Assembly: GCA_024707225.1 (NCBI GenBank)
Contig: JANQAE010000001.1
Span: 1,302,001 to 1,366,000, forward strand
DNA: 64,000 nt
Reading direction: 5' to 3'
DNA from: Dokdonella sp.
GTDB lineage: Bacteria; Pseudomonadota; Gammaproteobacteria; Xanthomonadales; Rhodanobacteraceae
Shown here: piece after piece, positions 59,848-64,000 of the stretch
Layout: each line of letters starts with the position of its first letter
Position numbering within the stretch: the first letter of the stretch is position 1
Notes under the pieces: generated by a model
Databases searched by the model: none
What the model saw: the letters and a program-made list of their open reading frames with translations, nothing else
What the model was told of the DNA's origin: nothing
Translations under genes and position numbers: made by a program

Positions 59848-60802
59848 GGCGTGACCTGCACTGCCGGAGGGGGCTGGGCGGATCGACGAGGTGCGCGGCC
59901 GGACCGGCCACCGGCGTCACGTAGCGGCGGCTGGCCAGCCCGGCGTCGGCGAACGCGGCCTGCATCGCCTGCGCACCGGCCTCGGCCCCGGCGCGGCTCT
60001 CGAACCAGCCGAACACGCTTGGGCCGGCGCCGGAGATGCTGGCACCGAGCGCACCGGCATCGAGCGCGGCGGCCTTGACCGCGGCGAAACCGGCGATCAG
60101 CGGCGCGCGGCGCGGCTCGACCAGCACGTCGCGCAGGCCGGCGCGGACCAGATCCGCGTCGCCGCGCCAGCAGCCGGCCAGCACCAGCGCCAGATGCGCG
60201 CTCTGCTGTACGAAGTCGCCGAGCGCGTAGTCGCCGCGCAGCGCTTCACGCGCACGTCGCGTCTCGAGCACCGCATCGGGATGCACGACCGCCGCATGCC
60301 AGGCCGCCGGCACCGGCACCGGCACCAGGCGATCCTCGGTCGCCAGCACCAGGCCGCCGAGCAGCATCGGACCGATGTTGTCGCCGTGACGGCCGCCGCT
60401 GGCCGCGGCCTCGCCTTCGAGCGCGAACGGATACAGCGCATGGACCGGCAGCGGCGCCGGCAGCAATGCATTGGCGGCGATCAAGGCGGCGACGCAGGAC
60501 GCCGCCGATCCGCCCATGCCCGAGCCGAGCGCGATGCCCTTGTCGAGCGCGACCTCGAAACCGAACGGCAGCGCGAGCGCGTCGCGCAGTGCGATCAGCG
60601 CGCGGCCCGCGGTATTACGCTCCGGATCGCGCGGCAGGTCGCGCACCGTGCCCTCGATCCGGCCGATGCGCACCTCCGGCGCGTCGATGCGGCGCACGCG
60701 CGCATGGTCGCCGGCGCCGGCGATGCTGTGGCCGAGGATGTCGAAACCGACCGCGACGTTGCCGACGCTGGCCGGCGCGAACGCGAGGATGCCATCGTTC
60801 AT
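59844..60802 (-). CDS. thrB: Homoserine kinase (frameshift in G5 run at 59869-59873)
   Basis: 319 residues after repair. GHMP-kinase: [20 protein letters not shown] loop [15 protein letters not shown], and [11 protein letters not shown]. One base is missing near the end (five G at 59869-59873, plus-strand reading); adding one gives a stop that overlaps thrC as ATGA. GAGG stands nine bases before ATG 60802; a GTG at 60814 overlapping thrA is an alternative. Confidence 0.93.
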
Positions 60803-60810
60803 GACGGACC

Positions 60811-63357
60811 TCACAGGCGGGCGCCGAGCGCCGCTCCGAGCCGCAGCAGATCGGCGAACACACCGGCCGCGGTCACGTCCGGCCCGGCGCCGGGCCCCTG
60901 CACGATCAGCGGATTGCTCGCGTAGCGGCGCGTCGTGAACTGCACGATGTTGTCGGTCAGGCGCAGATGCGCGAACGCATGGCTGCGCGGCAGCTCGGCC
61001 AGCTCGACGCGCGCGCCGTCGCGGCCGAGACGCGCGACATAGCGCAGCACGTTCCCGGCCGCCTCGGCGCGCGCCAGGCGCTCGGCCATCGGCGCGTCGA
61101 GCGCGCCCAGCGCCGCCGCGACGCCCTCGCGCGGCACCGCGCCGAGCACGGCCGGCACCAGGCTCTGCACCGCGACGTCGGCGAGCTCGAGCTCGCGTCC
61201 GGCCTCGCGGGCGAGGATCACCAGCTTGCGCGCGACGTCCAGGCCCGACAGATCGTCGCGCGGATCGGGCTCGGTGTAGCCGAGCGCGTGCGCCTCGGCG
61301 ACCAGCGCCGAGAACGGCTGGCTGCCGTCGTAGCGGTTGAACAGCCAGGCCAGCGTGCCCGAGAAGATGCCTTCGACCGCGATCAGCTCGTCGCCGGTGT
61401 CGAGCAGATCACGCAGCGTCTGGATGATCGGCAGGCCCGCGCCGACCGTCGCCTCGTAGCGCCAGCGCGCGCCGCCGCTGTCGGCCGCCGCGCGGATCGC
61501 CGCGTAGCGCGGCCACGGGCCGGCGCCGGCCTGCTTGTTCGGCGTGATGACGTGGATGCCGGCGGCGAGCCAGCCCGCATAGCGATCGGCGACCGCCGCG
61601 CTGGCGCTGCAGTCGACGATCACCGCATGCGGCAGATACGGCGCGTGCACGTGCGCTGTGAAGCGGTCCAGATCGGCCGCCTCGCCGTCGCCGCCGAGGC
61701 GCTCGGACCAGTCGGCCGACAGCAGGCCGCGCTCGTCGGTCCAGAGCCGCCGGCTGCTGGCGATCGCGCGCACGCGCAGGTCCAGCCGCGTTTCGCGCTG
61801 CAGGCGCTCGGCGCCCTCGCGGATCTGTTCGAGCAGCGCGCGGCCGACGTGGCCGGGCCCGATCAGGCCGACCGACAGCGTCTGCGGCGACAGCCAGAAG
61901 CCGGCGTGCGCGGCGCGCAACGCACGCGCGGCGTCGGCGCTGGTCAGCGCGACGGAGATGTTGCGCTCCGACGCGCCCTGCGCGATCGCGCGGACGTTGA
62001 CGCGGGCGCGGCCGAGCGTCGCGAACAGCCGCGCCGCGACGCCGGGCGTGCCGGCCATGCCGTCGCCGACCGCGGCCAGCACGCTGATGCCCGGCGTGAC
62101 CGTGATCGCCTGGATCTGGCCGCTGGCGAGCTCGGCCGCGAACGCGGCGGTCAGGCCGTCGCGTGCGCGCTCGACGTCGCCGGCGCGCACGACGCAGCAG
62201 ATCGAATGCTCCGAGGAGCCCTGCGAGATCATCACGACCGACACGCCGGCTTCGCGCAGCGCGGCGAATACACGCTCGGCCGTGCCGGGCACGCCGATCA
62301 TGCCGGCGCCCTCGACGTCGACGATCGCCAGATGATCGGCCAGCGACAGGCCCTTGACCGGCGCCGGCGGCGCGTCGTCGGCTCCGATCCGCGTGCCGGC
62401 ATGGTCGGGCCGGAACGTGTTGCGGATGCGGATCGGCAGGCCCAGCGCCATCGCCGGCAGCATCGTCTGCGGATGAATCACCTTGGCGCCGAAATAGGCC
62501 AGTTCGCAGGCTTCCTCGTAGGACAGCGACGCCAGCGGCACCGCCTCGGGCACCAGGCGCGGATCGGCCGACAGCACACCGTCGACGTCGGTCCAGATGT
62601 TGAGTTCCTGCGCGCCGAACAGCGCCGCGAAGATCGCGCCGGAATAGTCGCTACCGTTGCGGCCGAGCACGGTCGGCCGGCCGGCCGCATCGCGCGCGAC
62701 GAAGCCGGTCGCGACCACGCGCGTGGCCGGATGGCGCTCGCGCCAGTCGGCCAGACGTGCCGCGCTGGCCTGCCAGTCGACCGCGACGCCGAGTTCGCCG
62801 TGGCGCACGACCAGCACTTCGCGCGCGTCGAGCATCGCGCAGTCGCTGCCGTCGGCTGCCAGCAGCGCCGAGAGCAGGCGCGCCGACCAGACTTCGCCCA
62901 GTCCCTGGATCCGCTCGAGCGCCTCGCGCGCCGGAAAGCCGAGCACCGCCAGCGCCTGCAGCAGCTCGGCCAGCGCGGCCTGGCCGGTGTCGAGCCAGGC
63001 CTCGACCGGTGCCGCCGCCGCGCCGAGCAGGTCGCGCGCGGTGTGCCGGTGGCGCTCGTGCAGCGCGGCCGCCGCTTCGCGCCAGCCGGTGCCGCCGGCG
63101 GCCGCCTCGCCGGCCAGCGCGATCAGCGTATCGGTGACGCCCTGCATCGCCGAGACCACGGTGATCTGCCGGTCTTCGGGCTGCTCGCGCAGGATCGCCG
63201 CGACCGCGCGGTAGCGCGACGCATCGGCCAGCGAGGAGCCGCCGAACTTGTGGGCGACGATGCGGGCGTCGGCGGACAGGCCGGCCAGGCCGGCGCGGCG
63301 CGCTGCGGCGAGCGGATCGACGGCGGCGGGGTCGATCGAGGGGACGTGCGGTTTCAT
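60811..63357 (-). CDS. thrA: Bifunctional aspartokinase / homoserine dehydrogenase
   Basis: 848 residues. Kinase half: [17 protein letters not shown] at the N-terminus, [14 protein letters not shown]; then ACT-like regulatory repeats ([28 protein letters not shown]); dehydrogenase half: [44 protein letters not shown]. Start has GGAGG seven bases upstream. Catalyses the first and third steps of threonine synthesis and is normally feedback-inhibited by Thr. Expression is expected to be controlled by the leader at 63446-63514. Confidence 0.97.
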   Translation of the reverse strand: MKPHVPSIDPAAVDPLAAARRAGLAGLSADARIVAHKFGGSSLADASRYRAVAAILREQPEDRQITVVSAMQGVTDTLIALAGEAAAGGTGWREAAAALHERHRHTARDLLGAAAAPVEAWLDTGQAALAELLQALAVLGFPAREALERIQGLGEVWSARLLSALLAADGSDCAMLDAREVLVVRHGELGVAVDWQASAARLADWRERHPATRVVATGFVARDAAGRPTVLGRNGSDYSGAIFAALFGAQELNIWTDVDGVLSADPRLVPEAVPLASLSYEEACELAYFGAKVIHPQTMLPAMALGLPIRIRNTFRPDHAGTRIGADDAPPAPVKGLSLADHLAIVDVEGAGMIGVPGTAERVFAALREAGVSVVMISQGSSEHSICCVVRAGDVERARDGLTAAFAAELASGQIQAITVTPGISVLAAVGDGMAGTPGVAARLFATLGRARVNVRAIAQGASERNISVALTSADAARALRAAHAGFWLSPQTLSVGLIGPGHVGRALLEQIREGAERLQRETRLDLRVRAIASSRRLWTDERGLLSADWSERLGGDGEAADLDRFTAHVHAPYLPHAVIVDCSASAAVADRYAGWLAAGIHVITPNKQAGAGPWPRYAAIRAAADSGGARWRYEATVGAGLPIIQTLRDLLDTGDELIAVEGIFSGTLAWLFNRYDGSQPFSALVAEAHALGYTEPDPRDDLSGLDVARKLVILAREAGRELELADVAVQSLVPAVLGAVPREGVAAALGALDAPMAERLARAEAAGNVLRYVARLGRDGARVELAELPRSHAFAHLRLTDNIVQFTTRRYASNPLIVQGPGAGPDVTAAGVFADLLRLGAALGARL

Positions 63358-63445
63358 CGGGCCTCCGGTCAGGAAACCCCGCACACCGGGAGGAAGGGGA
63401 GTGCCCGCTTCCTCGTCGAGGAGCGGGACGGTCGTCGAGCGGGTG
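63358..63445 (-). promoter_or_regulatory. thr attenuator region and SD-sequestering hairpin
   Basis: Two features lie between leader peptide and thrA. The first is a hairpin at 63404-63427 (CCCGCTTCCTCG / CGAGGAGCGGG, plus-strand letters). The second is CCGGGAGG (63386-63393) with CCTCCGG (63362-63368). In the transcript CCUCCCGG can pair with CCGGAGG, which contains the thrA Shine-Dalgarno. There is no U-run for classical termination, so control may be at translation initiation. Pairing choices are my inference. Confidence 0.6.
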
Positions 63446-63514
63446 CTACGCGCGCACGACCGACCGCCCCTGCGGGGTAGTCGTCGTCGTGGTCGTGGTG
63501 CGGCGCATCAACAT
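63446..63514 (-). CDS. thrL: Threonine operon leader peptide
   Basis: 22 residues from ATG 63514 to TAG at 63446. It reads MLMRR, then eight consecutive Thr codons (ACC ACG ACC ACG ACG ACG), then ACT ACC, then PQGRSVVRA. It is too short for usual gene calling, yet sits 88 bases upstream of thrA. Eight Thr codons in a row are the hallmark of ribosome-mediated attenuation by threonyl-tRNA, as in thrL of enteric bacteria. There are no Ile codons, so isoleucine is not sensed. No ribosome site precedes it. A second ATG at 63508 is possible. Confidence 0.93.
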   Translation of the reverse strand: MLMRRTTTTTTTTPQGRSVVRA

Positions 63515-63521
63515 GGCGCCG

Positions 63522-63551
63522 AGTTGATCCGATCCGACCGGATGCTGTCAA
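63522..63551 (-). promoter_or_regulatory. Promoter of the thr operon
   Basis: A perfect -35 TTGACA (63546-63551 on the plus strand reads TGTCAA), about 18 bases, then a weak -10 (TCAACT, 63527-63522). The start of transcription would fall at or next to the thrL ATG, so thrL may be leaderless. Confidence 0.6.
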
Positions 63552-63678
63552 GCCGGTCGCGGCCGCACCGGCGGGTATGTGGGCTCGTCGGATCGCGGCC
63601 ACGTCGCTGCCGCGCACGCCGAGGATCGCGGGCCGGGCCGCGCGGCCAGACGGCGCTGCGTTGCGGTAGCATGCGCCG

Positions 63679-64000
63679 ATGAACGATCCGCAGCGCACCA
63701 CCCATTTCGGCTACCGCGACGTACCCGAGGCCGACAAGGCCCGCCTGGTCGGCGAGGTCTTCAGCTCGGTCGCCGGCCGCTACGACCTCATGAACGACCT
63801 GATGTCGTTCGGCCTGCACCGGCTCTGGAAGCGCTATTTCGTCGGCACCAGCGGCGTGCGTGCCGGCGATGCCGTGCTCGATCTGGCCGGCGGCACCGGC
63901 GACATCGCGGCGCTGCTGCTGCCGAAGGTCGGTCCGGGCGGACGCATCGTCGTGGGCGACATCAACGGCGAGATGCTGCGCGTCGGCCGCGACCGCCTGA
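63679..64000 (+). CDS. ubiE: Ubiquinone/menaquinone methyltransferase UbiE, 5' part
   Basis: 107 codons before the window ends. [19 protein letters not shown] and [13 protein letters not shown] (SAM-binding motif I) identify UbiE, which methylates the quinone ring. Divergent from the thr operon with 164 bases to thrL. The product quinone feeds the bc1 and cbb3 chain encoded elsewhere in the window. Confidence 0.95.
   Translation, partial: MNDPQRTTHFGYRDVPEADKARLVGEVFSSVAGRYDLMNDLMSFGLHRLWKRYFVGTSGVRAGDAVLDLAGGTGDIAALLLPKVGPGGRIVVGDINGEMLRVGRDRL

Noticed and set aside
1-64000. CRISPR arrays, tRNA or rRNA genes, integrase sites
   Set aside because: No spaced direct repeats, cloverleaf-like segments or rRNA stretches were seen on either strand when reading through; short ones could have been missed by eye.

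Overview
The window is about 70 % G+C and nearly all coding. Gene content points to a gammaproteobacterium of the order Lysobacterales (Xanthomonadales), plausibly Rhodanobacteraceae (Dokdonella-like). The signs are a fused thrA with thrB and thrC, petABC followed by sspA-sspB, a cbb3 oxidase cluster next to hemN and fnr, families of secreted S8 proteases and FG-GAP proteins carrying an IF..GFE motif, and very large propeller-sensor kinase and cyclase proteins. This placement is inference from family knowledge; no search was run.

Layout. 0.1-8.3 kb: a membrane-bound winged-helix/TPR regulator, then two large secreted multidomain proteins that share a duplicated module. 8.5-9.2 kb: a decayed ISL3-family transposase. 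9.2-16.7 kb: three tandem paralogous secreted subtilases, reverse strand, at least two with their own terminator. 16.8-21.7 kb: two GTPase-DUF697 membrane proteins flanking a YceI / cytochrome b561 / YceI operon. 21.8-25.4 kb: a hybrid histidine kinase with a two-component propeller sensor. 25.4-30.4 kb: hemE, a WGR-domain protein, a YVTN propeller, miaB and a lytic transglycosylase. 30.4-42.4 kb: a microaerobic respiration block. hemN and fnr run on the plus strand; ccoN-O-Q-P, a small membrane protein, ccoG, a short FixH-like protein, ccoI, ccoS and a TauE/SafE-like protein run on the minus strand. Perfect or near-perfect FNR boxes sit upstream of both hemN and ccoN. 42.6-46.9 kb: a propeller-sensor diguanylate cyclase and a DegS-like protease. 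47.1-51.0 kb: petABC (cytochrome bc1) and sspAB. 51.1-58.3 kb: sppA, trpS, dusB, dedA, queD, a chalcone-isomerase-like protein and a phasin. 58.5-63.6 kb: the thrABC operon with a previously unannotated 22-residue leader peptide holding eight consecutive Thr codons. 63.7 kb to the end: the 5' part of ubiE, running off the window.

Functional threads. One is oxygen-regulated respiration: FNR with four conserved cysteines, FNR boxes, cbb3 oxidase and its assembly factors, oxygen-independent heme synthesis, and bc1 as electron donor. A second is a secreted protease and surface-protein arsenal. A third is attenuated threonine biosynthesis.

Quality warning. At least 15 single-base frameshifts interrupt otherwise intact genes. 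They include trpS, thrB, thrC (twice), ccoN and ccoP. Thirteen are a missing base, and every repaired length is a whole number of codons matching its family. I read these as base-calling or assembly errors, not gene decay. Spans are given for the repaired genes.
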